From: Hyphomicrobiales bacterium
GTDB lineage: Bacteria; Pseudomonadota; Alphaproteobacteria; Rhizobiales; Xanthobacteraceae
Assembly (NCBI GenBank): GCA_018335895.1
Contig: JAGXQU010000053.1
Location: 1 to 43,009, forward strand
DNA: 43,009 bases
Reading direction: 5' to 3'
Position numbers and translations under genes: made by a program. How positions within the stretch are numbered: the first letter of the stretch is position 1; the number at the start of each line of letters is the position of its first letter. The notes beneath the pieces were generated by a model that made no database searches, was not told where the DNA came from, and worked only from the letters and a program-made list of their open reading frames with translations. This document shows, piece after piece, positions 26,478 to 35,981 of the stretch.

Positions 26478-26535
26478 ACCGATCTCGAGCGGGACGTCCG
26501 CTCTCGCCCCGGAGATTGGCGCTTGAGAACGTAAA

Positions 26536-26799
26536 ATGCTTTCCGCAGCCCGCAACTCGATCATCGCGATTGTTCTGTCGCTCCTGCCGCTTCCCGCTTT
26601 GAAGCTGCTCGATCACTTCAACCGCGGCTGTGGCGACGGCTTGTGCGGATTTTTCTCCGGGCTCCTGATCCTCGGTGCGCTGTTCGCGGCGACGGTGTTC
26701 TTCATGATCCGGAGTGCCCGGCAGAAGGAAACGCCCGCTCTCCTCCGTCTTGTTCCGATTGCGCTCTGGATGCTGGCTTTCGTTCCCTTGGTTTTCTGA
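26536..26799 (+). CDS. Small hypothetical membrane protein
   Basis: An 87-residue protein with three hydrophobic segments (about 8-24, 38-58 and 70-87) and two close cysteines in the first loop (RGCGDGLCGFF). No family is recognised. It lies between clpX and lon, on the same strand as both. Confidence 0.6.
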   Translation: MLSAARNSIIAIVLSLLPLPALKLLDHFNRGCGDGLCGFFSGLLILGALFAATVFFMIRSARQKETPALLRLVPIALWMLAFVPLVF

Positions 26800-26895
26800 C
26801 CGGCGAATAGGGCCGCTGCGGTCCTATCGGGATCACGCGCTGGTCAAACGACCCGAAAACGGGGGAAAATGGCCTGAAACCTGCATTTTATGGCA

Positions 26896-26928
26896 CTTGA
26901 ACCCCTATGGTTCGTTGCTACCTATGAT
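26896..26928 (+). promoter_or_regulatory. Possible heat-shock (RpoH) promoter of lon
   Basis: CTTGAA (26896-26901, within CACTTGAA, which fits the rhizobial RpoH -35 consensus) is followed after 18 bases by ACCTATGAT as a candidate -10. It lies about 90 bases before lon. lon is a known RpoH target in alphaproteobacteria, but the -10 match and the spacing are only fair. Confidence 0.4.
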
Positions 26929-27018
26929 CCCGAACAAGATTCCGGCCGGAATCGCCCGTAAGTCACTGTTCACTACCCGAGGGCAGAATTCCTTCCCGGA
27001 GCCGAAGAAAGGGCCGAA

Positions 27019-29451
<2,433 letters not shown>

Positions 29452-29467
29452 CGGACGAACGAGACAC

Positions 29468-29499
29468 GCACCCGCGGCAGGGAAACCCGCCGCGGGTGC
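29468..29499 (+). terminator. Hairpin after lon
   Basis: A perfect 11-base stem, GCACCCGCGGC (29468-29478) with GCCGCGGGTGC (29489-29499). The T tract after it is weak, so it may work as an attenuator or RNA stabiliser as much as a terminator. Confidence 0.65.
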
Positions 29500-29637
29500 T
29501 GCGTTTCAGGGCGTTTCAGGGGAAATCGGCCGGGCCGGCCGCCTCAAACCTTGCATTTGCATGCGAAAGGCGGAACTTCTGATTTTGAGCCGGATTGGGG
29601 AGTCCGGATCGACGAAAGCCAGGGAAGGGAACTCGCA

Positions 29638-29913
29638 ATGACCAAAAACGATCTGATCGTTCAGGTGTCGGAAGTCTCGAATCTGACCCGCATCCAGGCA
29701 ACCGCCGCGGTCGAAGCGACCTTCGACCTGATCACCAAAGCGCTCAAGGCGGGCGACGAAGTGAAGATCATCGGCTTCGGCACCTTCAGCGTCTCGAACC
29801 GCGCTGCGCGCGAGGGGCGTAACCCGCGCACCGGCGAGGCGGTGCAGATTCCGGCTTCGAAAGCGCCGAAATTCTCGGCGGGAAAAGGGCTCAAGGACGC
29901 GCTGAACCGCTAA
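29638..29913 (+). CDS. hupB: HU family DNA-binding protein
   Basis: A 91-residue histone-like protein (MTKNDLIVQVSEVSNLTRIQATAAVEATFD) with the IIGFGTFSVSNRAAREGRNPRTGEAVQIPAS arm that wraps DNA. It starts at ATG 29638 with AGGGAAGG upstream; a longer frame from 29551 is not supported by the family. The lon-HU order followed by tRNA-Val is common in this group. It belongs to the nucleoid rather than to proteolysis. Confidence 0.95.
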   Translation: MTKNDLIVQVSEVSNLTRIQATAAVEATFDLITKALKAGDEVKIIGFGTFSVSNRAAREGRNPRTGEAVQIPASKAPKFSAGKGLKDALNR

Positions 29914-29965
29914 GTGCGGGAAGGTTGATTGCGAGGGGCACCCGTCGTAAACGGTCGCCCGGCAA

Positions 29966-30041
29966 GCGCGGTTAGCTCAGCTGGTAGAGCATCTCGTTTA
30001 CACCGAGAGGGTCGGCGGTTCGAGCCCGTCACCGCGCACCA
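29966..30041 (+). tRNA. tRNA-Val (UAC)
   Basis: A 76-base cloverleaf with acceptor arms GCGCGGT and ACCGCGC, anticodon stem TCTCG/CGAGA around TTTACAC (anticodon TAC), T arm GGTTCGAGCC and an encoded CCA. Confidence 0.96.
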
Positions 30042-30070
30042 TCTTCCTCCGACGCCTGCAAAAAGGGAAA

Positions 30071-30105
30071 CGGCCGCACGCTTGCGCGAGCGGCCGCGAT
30101 TTTTT
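30071..30105 (+). terminator. Terminator after tRNA-Val
   Basis: CGGCCGC (30071-30077) pairs with GCGGCCG (30090-30096) and is followed by CGA and six T. It ends the HU-tRNA segment before the oppositely directed dioxygenase-like gene. Confidence 0.8.
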
Positions 30106-30119
30106 CCGCCATGCCCCGG

Positions 30120-31154
30120 TTACGAAGCTGCGGTGATGGAGTGGTAGTTCGAAAACTCCCGGTTATTCGCTTTCAACTTCTCAAGCCGCTCGTTCTGTTT
30201 GGCCTTTAGCGCCTTCGCCATGATCTTGTCGAAGCGCATGGAAATGCCTTTCGCGGCGGCTTCCCGGACGATGCGCTCGTCGTCGAAATTGAATTCCTCG
30301 ACATTGTCGCCGCCGGAATTATAGGAGCGCCAGGCACGCCACTTGATGTAGAGATCGATTTCTTCGCCGGGTGCGGCGTAGTCGAAAAATAGCGTATTGC
30401 GTCCGCCGGACGGGTAGGGGTGAAACAGGTCCGGCTGCGACTTCCACAGATCGTTCTCGATCGCCGGATGCATCGCATAGGTCGGGTTCTGTTTGAGGCG
30501 GGCGGCGCCTGCTGAGTGAAACACGCGGAGGCTGAAGATCACGAGATCGCCGGGCTCCGAAGCGATGTCGTACAATTCGTACGTGGCCGTCGGAATCTTG
30601 ATCGATGAGCCGTCCGGCAGATCGACGCGATGCTTTCCGAAGAAGTTGCGCAGTCCTCTGGGCGGCTTGAACTTCGTTTGCCCCACGTGATGCGATCCGG
30701 GCGCCACCTTGAGCCCGCCGCTGTAGCGCGTGTAGTCGCGGAAATAGATGCCGAAGCGATAGCCCCGATAAACCTGTCCCGGAGCCGGGTCCCAGGTTTT
30801 GTTGATGTCGCCGGGTGTGCCGCGCGCGTCCGCGTGCAAGGTCCGGAACGGGTTGTTGGCGATCTTTCCAGCTTCGGGCTCGTAGTTCATCGACGTCTCG
30901 CCGTAATAGACGAGCTCCTTGCCGAGCAGCGCATTGGCGATGCGCAAAATCTTGTCGTCGAGAATGACCGGGCGTAGCTGGTCGGAGCTCATGAGATCGC
31001 GGCTCGTGCCCCGCTTCCATTCCTCCGCCATCAGGGCTTCCATTTCGCGCATGCGCTCGGCGCTGAAAAGACCCTTTACGATGCAGAAGCCGTACTTCTC
31101 GGCGGTCTGCTTGATGCCATCGAGGTCGTCGGGACGCTTTGCGTAGTCGGACAT
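30120..31154 (-). CDS. Phytanoyl-CoA dioxygenase (PhyH) family protein
   Basis: A 344-residue Fe(II)/2-oxoglutarate-type oxygenase. The facial triad is visible as H107 and D109 (TLHADARG) and distal H213 (RVFHSAGAARL), with the fold marker GGLKVAPGSHHVG between. A long C-terminal extension (about residues 240-344), rich in charged residues, is unusual. The substrate is unknown; PhyH members hydroxylate lipids, amino acids and secondary metabolites. The gene is alone, pointing away from the anti-sigma gene on the same strand by about 200 bases. Confidence 0.8.
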   Translation of the reverse strand: MSDYAKRPDDLDGIKQTAEKYGFCIVKGLFSAERMREMEALMAEEWKRGTSRDLMSSDQLRPVILDDKILRIANALLGKELVYYGETSMNYEPEAGKIANNPFRTLHADARGTPGDINKTWDPAPGQVYRGYRFGIYFRDYTRYSGGLKVAPGSHHVGQTKFKPPRGLRNFFGKHRVDLPDGSSIKIPTATYELYDIASEPGDLVIFSLRVFHSAGAARLKQNPTYAMHPAIENDLWKSQPDLFHPYPSGGRNTLFFDYAAPGEEIDLYIKWRAWRSYNSGGDNVEEFNFDDERIVREAAAKGISMRFDKIMAKALKAKQNERLEKLKANNREFSNYHSITAAS

Positions 31155-31352
31155 TGTGCCTTCCTGAAATACTTCGCTGGCGTTACGCCAAGCGCGGTCC
31201 AGCCCGCATATTTCTACTGCGGGACCTCGCTATTCCGCAAATGCGGTGCGCCTTTCGCAGCCGCGGAAAAGGGAAAAGCGCATGCACTTTGGGTTCCAGC
31301 GTCGGCGTACGGAGCGCTTGACGCGACGCCCGCCTCGGGCTCGGCTTACTCT

Positions 31353-31991
31353 CTACCAACGCAGCAGGCGCGATCCTGCGAACGAGCCCGCCAGCACGAC
31401 AAAGCCGATTGCCAGCGAGTACCATGTCGCCACGAAAAGCGGGCTGTCGTTGTCGCAGTTCAGCGCATAAAACACCGCCGCAATGCCGCTCGCCGCAAGT
31501 CCTGCGATGGCGCCCGCGAGTTTGGGACTGGTCGGCGCGCCATAGCGCAATGCGCCGAGTGCAATTGCGAGCGGTGCCAGCGCGAGCGCGGGAATTACCG
31601 TCAGACAGAACAGCCAGTTTGAGCCGCGAAGGTTAGCGAGCCAAGCGCTCGGCGGCGCAACGGAAAGTTCGGTTGCGACGCCAATGACGAGCGTTGCCAG
31701 TGCGGCTGCAGCCACCCAAAGCCAGGGTGAGAGTTGCGCGCCGGGCCTGCCCGCGCGCAACAGCAAGCCTGCCGCAGCGACTGCGAGCAGCGTGACGACC
31801 GCAAGCTTGAGCAGGAAACGCGGCGTCGCAACGGCGCCGGCAAAGTCCGGACGCAAGCCGAGGAGGGGAAAGAAGTACACTGCCGTGACCGCGACGCAGC
31901 CTGCAAGCGCAAGCAATGCGAACCGGTCGAATGCCGCGCGCGGCTGCTTTGCGTCGGCGGCAAGCGCGCGGACGAGATCGTCTGTTTTCAT
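31353..31991 (-). CDS. nrsF: NrsF-type anti-sigma factor (DUF1109)
   Basis: A 212-residue integral membrane protein with about six segments after a cytoplasmic N-terminal head of 23 residues (MKTDDLVRALAADAKQPRAAF), the DUF1109/NrsF layout. Cysteines C129 and C179, 50 residues apart, correspond to the conserved pair that in Caulobacter NrsF is implicated in sensing metal or oxidative stress. It would hold the neighbouring ECF sigma factor inactive until stress. Its ATG overlaps the sigma gene stop (31988-31991), so the two are made together. Confidence 0.85.
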   Translation of the reverse strand: MKTDDLVRALAADAKQPRAAFDRFALLALAGCVAVTAVYFFPLLGLRPDFAGAVATPRFLLKLAVVTLLAVAAAGLLLRAGRPGAQLSPWLWVAAAALATLVIGVATELSVAPPSAWLANLRGSNWLFCLTVIPALALAPLAIALGALRYGAPTSPKLAGAIAGLAASGIAAVFYALNCDNDSPLFVATWYSLAIGFVVLAGSFAGSRLLRW

Positions 31992-32545
31992 TCTTCCGGT
32001 TCCTTTCGTAAGGCGGCGGCAAGCCGCTTCAATGCGCGGTGGAGCGCTACCCGCACCGCGCCTTCGTTCATGCCGATTGCGTCGCCCACCTCGCGCATCG
32101 AGTATCCCTCGATGGATACCGCGCGAATGATCTTCCGGTCACGCTCCGGCAAGGTCTCAAGGATCCGTTCGACGTCGCGGCATACGGTGGGATCCGTCGA
32201 CGCCGAGGGAATCTCCTGAACGAGCGTGTCGATCTCGATCTCCGCGCGCCGCGTCCTGCGGCGCAAGGCATCTATCAGCTTGTTCCGCACAATCGCGTTG
32301 ATCCAGGGGCCGAGCGGTTCGCCGCGCCGCCAGGTGTGACGCTTGAGATGGATCGCAATCAGGGTTTCCTGCACGGCGTCCTCGACCTCGGACAAGGGGG
32401 CGGCGAAACGATGGCACGCGCGCACCGCTGTCGCCCGGATTACAGGGGTTACGAGTTCGAGCAATCGCCGGTACGAATCGGCGTTGCCGTCGATTGCAGC
32501 GTTCATCAGCGCGGTCCATTCGAGTTCGCGATCTGGACTTCTCAC
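31988..32545 (-). CDS. sigF: ECF sigma factor, SigF type
   Basis: A 185-residue sigma factor with region 2 (about 10-75: ATAVRACHRF, SEVEDAVQETLIAIHLKRHTW) and region 4 (about 120-175: LPERDRKIIRAVSIEGYSMREVGDAIGMNEGAVRVALHRALKRL). It pairs with the NrsF gene that overlaps it and is divergent from the bufferin operon, as in Caulobacter, where SigF switches on the same gene set under chromium/cadmium stress. The GTG at 32545, with GAGGAG five bases upstream, is chosen; starts further up would overlap the promoter motif. Confidence 0.88.
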   Translation of the reverse strand: MRSPDRELEWTALMNAAIDGNADSYRRLLELVTPVIRATAVRACHRFAAPLSEVEDAVQETLIAIHLKRHTWRRGEPLGPWINAIVRNKLIDALRRRTRRAEIEIDTLVQEIPSASTDPTVCRDVERILETLPERDRKIIRAVSIEGYSMREVGDAIGMNEGAVRVALHRALKRLAAALRKEPEE

Positions 32546-32560
32546 GAATACTCCTCGTGG

Positions 32561-32588
32561 TACGCGCGCCGGGCCGGTTTCGTTACAC
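32561..32588 (-). promoter_or_regulatory. Candidate SigF promoter of sigF-nrsF
   Basis: On the minus strand GTGTAACG (32588-32581), 16 bases, CGTA (32564-32561). The same GTGTAACG-N16-CG(A/T)A pattern stands before the precursor gene on the other side, so the sigma factor probably drives its own gene. It leaves little room before the ribosome site; a second GTAAC (32602-32598) with CGAAAC 15 bases on is an alternative. Confidence 0.5.
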
Positions 32589-32642
32589 ATCCTACCTGTT
32601 ACAGGGATGAGACCCAATTGTGCCGCTCACAGCTTCGTGAGC

Positions 32643-32670
32643 GTGTAACGGCGGGGCCCCGCCAAGCGAA
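32643..32670 (+). promoter_or_regulatory. Candidate SigF promoter of the bufferin operon
   Basis: GTGTAACG (32643-32650), 16 bases, CGAA (32667-32670), about 50 bases before the precursor gene. It agrees with the GTAACC-N16-CGAA type element that I recall for Caulobacter SigF targets, apart from one base. Confidence 0.6.
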
Positions 32671-32717
32671 AAGCTTCTGTAGGCGCATTTCGGCGCCTGC
32701 GAATTGGGAGCAAAAAC

Positions 32718-33014
32718 ATGTCCAATACCGCAATGAAACTCGCACTCGCGGGCTCGCTCGCTGCTGCCCTGGCCACCATTTCGGTCCCGGCGACAGCGCA
32801 GGACGCGTCGAAGGAGAAATGCTTCGGCGTTTCGCTGAAGGGCAAGAACGACTGCAAGGCTGGCGCCGGCACGACCTGTGCGGGAACCTCCAAGGTCGAT
32901 TACCAGGGCAACGCCTGGTCGCTCGTTCCGAAAGGCACCTGTACGACCATGACCGTTCCCGGTAACCGCAAGGGTTCGCTGACGGAACTAAAGCGCGACC
33001 TTCCCAAGAGCTGA
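32718..33014 (+). CDS. bufA: Bufferin precursor (DUF2282)
   Basis: A 98-residue precursor protein. A signal peptide (about 1-28, ending PATAQ) is followed by the DUF2282 core with four cysteines, C35 (EKCFGVS), C46 (NDCKAG), C54 (TTCAGTS) and C75 (KGTCTT). In the bufferin family these cysteines are converted to oxazolone/thiooxazole-type groups by a DUF692 enzyme, giving a periplasmic copper-buffering peptide. A GGGAG ribosome site lies 7 bases before the ATG. It is the first gene of a four-gene operon under a probable SigF promoter. The metal bound here is inferred from the family. Confidence 0.9.
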   Translation: MSNTAMKLALAGSLAAALATISVPATAQDASKEKCFGVSLKGKNDCKAGAGTTCAGTSKVDYQGNAWSLVPKGTCTTMTVPGNRKGSLTELKRDLPKS

Positions 33015-33080
33015 TCGAACTCGTTAGCCGTCGCGCCCTTTGACGCCGGCGCGGCGGCTAACCATCCCGTGGAGCGGATC

Positions 33081-33998
33081 ATGACATCAGTGGAATCGGG
33101 GTTGCGTGTCGGGCGTGAAATTCCAGAACGCGCCGGCGTGGGTCTCAAGGCCGAACACTATCGGGATATTCTCACCGGCACCCCCGATGTGGGGTTCTTC
33201 GAGGTGCACGCAGAAAATTACATGGGCGCGGGCGGCCCGCCGCATCGCTATCTCGATGCGATCCGGGCGCGCTACCCGCTCTCGCTCCACGGTGTCGGCT
33301 TGTCGATTGGTGCCGCGAAGCCGCTCGACAAAGATCATCTGGCACGTCTGAAAGCGCTGATCTCGCGCTACGAGCCGGGACTGTTCTCTGAGCATCTCGC
33401 CTGGTCCACGCATGAATCCGACTTCTTCAACGATTTGCTGCCGGTGCCCTACACGCGCGAGACGCTAAATCTCATATGCGATCACATCGATGAAGTTCAG
33501 ACGACGGTTGGACGCCGCATGCTGCTCGAAAATCCTTCCGTCTATGTCGTGTTCGAGGAAAGCGAAATTCCGGAAGCTGCATTTCTCGCAGAGATAGCCG
33601 CACGAACCGGGTGCGGGCTGCTCCTCGATGTGAACAACGTCGAGGTTTCCGCGAACAACGCAGGCTACGACGCCGTGCGTTACATCGACGAATTTCCGGC
33701 GGAGCATGTCGGCGAGATCCATCTCGCAGGCAACGCAGTAGCGGAAGGCGAGGGTGAGCTACTCCTGATCGACGCGCACGGTTCTCCGGTAGAGGACAGC
33801 GTCTGGAGGCTTTATCGCGCCGCGCTTGCGCGCACCGGCCCTGTTCCGACGCTGATTGAGTGGGACAACGATGTACCCGCGTGGCGGCGTCTTTACGATG
33901 AGGCACAGAAGGCCGATGCGGAGCTGTCGCGAGCGGCAGCCTTCCGGAACCGTGCCGCAAACACCCGAGCGCGCAGCCATGCACCGCTCGCTCGCTGA
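33081..33998 (+). CDS. bufB: Multinuclear non-heme iron oxidase, DUF692 (bufferin maturation)
   Basis: A 305-residue TIM-barrel enzyme of the MNIO/DUF692 family, which binds two or three irons and modifies cysteines of a partner peptide. Candidate ligands lie at the family positions: H70 (SLHGVG), H105 (SEHLAW), E150 (LLENPS), D183 (LDVNN), H214 (EIHLAG), D231/H233 (IDAHG) and E260 (IEWD). The ATG at 33081 with GGAG upstream is chosen over a GTG at 33069. It lies 66 bases after the precursor gene and overlaps the next gene by 20 bases. Confidence 0.92.
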   Translation: MTSVESGLRVGREIPERAGVGLKAEHYRDILTGTPDVGFFEVHAENYMGAGGPPHRYLDAIRARYPLSLHGVGLSIGAAKPLDKDHLARLKALISRYEPGLFSEHLAWSTHESDFFNDLLPVPYTRETLNLICDHIDEVQTTVGRRMLLENPSVYVVFEESEIPEAAFLAEIAARTGCGLLLDVNNVEVSANNAGYDAVRYIDEFPAEHVGEIHLAGNAVAEGEGELLLIDAHGSPVEDSVWRLYRAALARTGPVPTLIEWDNDVPAWRRLYDEAQKADAELSRAAAFRNRAANTRARSHAPLAR

Positions 33999-34752
33999 AG
34001 CGCAGCGCGCGTTCGCTCGGGCGCTTGGCGACCCTGAGTTGCCGGTGCCTGCGGGCGTCACAGGCTTGCAGGCATCGCAGGCGAAGCGCCGATTTGCGAT
34101 CTACCGCAACAACGTAGCGGTCAGTCTCATCGATGCGCTTGCGGATTCGTTCCCGGTAACGGCGGCGCTGGTCGGTGAGGAGTTCTTTCGCGCGATGGCT
34201 GGCGAGTACGCGCGGACCTGCAAGCCCGCTTCACCAGTCCTGAGCCAATACGGAGAAGGATTCCCCGACTTTATCGGCTCATTCGCGCCGGCGGGCAGCG
34301 TGCCCTATCTGGCGGATGTCGCCCGTATGGAAGTTGCATGGACGAGCGCATACCACGCGGCAGATGCCGTTCCGTGCAGCATCGCGGCCGTTTCGAACCT
34401 GGGCGAGCGCGCGGCGGAGGCGAGGGCGACGTTCCTGCCCTCGGCACGACTTGTCATCTCCGACTATCCCGTTGGGTCGATCTGGCTTTCGCACAAAAGC
34501 GGTGAGGCTGTCGCGCCGCAATCGTGGCTCGGCGAAGTGGTGCTGCTCTGGCGGCCAGATATGAACGTCGAAATCGCAATTCTGACGAATGCGAAACGCG
34601 CATTCTTGGCTGCGCTTTTTGGCGGACACCCAATCGGTTCGGCGACCGCAACGGCAATCTCAATCGACGCCCAGTTCGATCCCGGAAGTCATCTGGTCGA
34701 ACTGGTTCAGCGTGGATGCATCCTGAAATTCGAAGAAAGGGAAACACAATGA
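33979..34752 (+). CDS. bufC: DUF2063 partner protein (BufC-like)
   Basis: A 257-residue protein. The N-terminal half is the DUF2063 domain (LAEAQRAFARAL, RFAIYRNNVAVSLIDALADSFPV, YGEGFPDFI, YLADVARMEVAW). Despite an old label as DNA binding, this family works as the partner that brings the precursor to the DUF692 enzyme. The ATG at 33979 is chosen because family members begin close to the LAEAQRAFA motif; it overlaps bufB by 20 bases, and its stop overlaps the next start (ATGA), so the operon is tightly coupled. Confidence 0.88.
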   Translation: MHRSLAEAQRAFARALGDPELPVPAGVTGLQASQAKRRFAIYRNNVAVSLIDALADSFPVTAALVGEEFFRAMAGEYARTCKPASPVLSQYGEGFPDFIGSFAPAGSVPYLADVARMEVAWTSAYHAADAVPCSIAAVSNLGERAAEARATFLPSARLVISDYPVGSIWLSHKSGEAVAPQSWLGEVVLLWRPDMNVEIAILTNAKRAFLAALFGGHPIGSATATAISIDAQFDPGSHLVELVQRGCILKFEERETQ

Positions 34753-35228
34753 ACGCTAAGACATCAGCTAGCCGCGCCGGCACGGTGGGATCGCGGCGCA
34801 TTCTGGAGGTCGTCGAGCCTATCGCACTGCTGGCACTTCGTATTGCGCTTGCGATCCCGTTCTATTTATCGGGTCTTACGAAGTGGGACGGCTTCTTTCG
34901 GTTGTCCGACAACGCGATCTTTCTGTTCGAGAACGAGTTCAAGCTGCACCTTTTCGGCCGCATGGTGGATTTCCCGTTTCCGACGCTTTCTGCCTATGGC
35001 GCGGCCGTCGCGGAAATTGTTGTGCCGATCCTGCTCGTGGTGGGTTTCGCGGCGCGGCCCGCGGCGCTCGTAATACTCGGCATGACCGCGGTCATTCAAC
35101 TCGTCGCGCCGGACGCCTGGGTAAATTTCCATCTGCCTTGGGCCGCGATGGCGCTTGCGATCCTCGCATTCGGTGCGGGAAAGCTCTCGGCCGATCATTT
35201 GCTCACGCAAATGCGCGGGCGGTCCTAG
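34749..35228 (+). CDS. DoxX family membrane protein
   Basis: A 159-residue protein with four membrane segments (about 22-42, 74-96, 98-115 and 122-140) of the DoxX family, the usual last gene of SigF-controlled bufferin operons. DoxX proteins resemble quinone-linked redox membrane proteins and might supply or take up electrons in maturation, but the role is not settled. It starts at ATG 34749, overlapping the bufC stop, and is followed by a hairpin. Confidence 0.85.
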   Translation: MNAKTSASRAGTVGSRRILEVVEPIALLALRIALAIPFYLSGLTKWDGFFRLSDNAIFLFENEFKLHLFGRMVDFPFPTLSAYGAAVAEIVVPILLVVGFAARPAALVILGMTAVIQLVAPDAWVNFHLPWAAMALAILAFGAGKLSADHLLTQMRGRS

Positions 35229-35236
35229 AAAAGGAA

Positions 35237-35266
35237 AACGGCGACACGCTTTCGCGCATCGCCGTT
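35237..35266 (+). terminator. Hairpin after the bufferin operon
   Basis: AACGGCGA (35237-35244) pairs with TCGCCGTT (35259-35266), loop of 14. The T tract is poor. It lies between convergent genes and might serve both. Confidence 0.55.
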
Positions 35267-35296
35267 GGTTGTATCCGTTCGCCGAAACGAAGGAGC

Positions 35297-35599
35297 TTAG
35301 ATCGCTTCCTTCAGTTCCTTGGCGGCGCGGAAGGCGACCTTCTTGGACGCCTTGATCTGGATCTGCTCGCCGGTCGCAGGATTGCGGCCCATGCGGGCTG
35401 CGCGTTTGCGAACCTGAAGGATACCGAGGCCGCTCAAGCGGACGCGGTCGCCCTTCTTTAGCAGCTTCGTGATCATCACGACGAGGTCGTTCAGGATCGC
35501 TTCGCCCTGCTTCTTCGAGAGCTGGTGGTCTTCGGCAAGCTGCGCCGCGAGATGCTTCAACGTATGCGTCGGTGCAGTCGCCGGCTTCTTGTCAGCCAT
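35297..35599 (-). CDS. HU/IHF family DNA-binding protein
   Basis: A 100-residue member of the HU/IHF fold (THTLKHLAAQLAEDHQLSKKQGEAILNDLV, then RVRLSGLGILQVRKRAARMGRNPATGEQIQI). It has an N-terminal extension of about 18 residues rich in Lys, Pro and Thr that ordinary HU lacks, and SGLGILQV in place of the common GFGTF arm start. It is therefore a divergent second HU-like protein besides the one at 29.6 kb. ATG 35599 has AGGAG six bases upstream, which decides it against an upstream ATG. Confidence 0.9.
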   Translation of the reverse strand: MADKKPATAPTHTLKHLAAQLAEDHQLSKKQGEAILNDLVVMITKLLKKGDRVRLSGLGILQVRKRAARMGRNPATGEQIQIKASKKVAFRAAKELKEAI

Positions 35600-35684
35600 A
35601 ATGGGCTCCTTTGTCATCAAGCGGCGTAGAAAACTTGTAGTTGCTGGCGTTTAGATGATTCTCGGGCCGCCGACCACGAGTTTT

Positions 35685-35706
35685 CCCTTATTTTAAGGGG
35701 TTTTTT
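35685..35706 (+). terminator. Stem-loop with T tract before tRNA-Asp
   Basis: CCCTTA (35685-35690), TTT, TAAGGG (35694-35699), then G and six T. It looks like a rightward terminator, yet the nearest rightward gene upstream (DoxX) ends 450 bases away and has its own hairpin. It might terminate antisense or read-through RNA from that operon. Confidence 0.6.
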
Positions 35707-35731
35707 GCACCCCCCGGTGAGGGAAAGCGCC

Positions 35732-35760
35732 TTGACTAAGGGGTTTTCGGTCTTTATCCC
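35732..35760 (+). promoter_or_regulatory. Possible promoter of tRNA-Asp
   Basis: TTGACT (35732-35737) and TATCCC (35755-35760) with a 17-base spacer, 15 bases before the tRNA. The -35 is strong, the -10 weak. Confidence 0.4.
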
Positions 35761-35775
35761 GGCCACTCTCCCTTT

Positions 35776-35852
<77 letters not shown>

Positions 35853-35981
35853 TTGGTTTCCAATCGCAAATCGACCTTTTTGGCTCTTTGGGCCAAACCC
35901 GTGATCCTGCGGAGGTACTTTCGTAGGAACGGGGAACGTGCGAATCTTGCCTGATCGCGGTGGCTGTTGGGGAGCAGGCAC

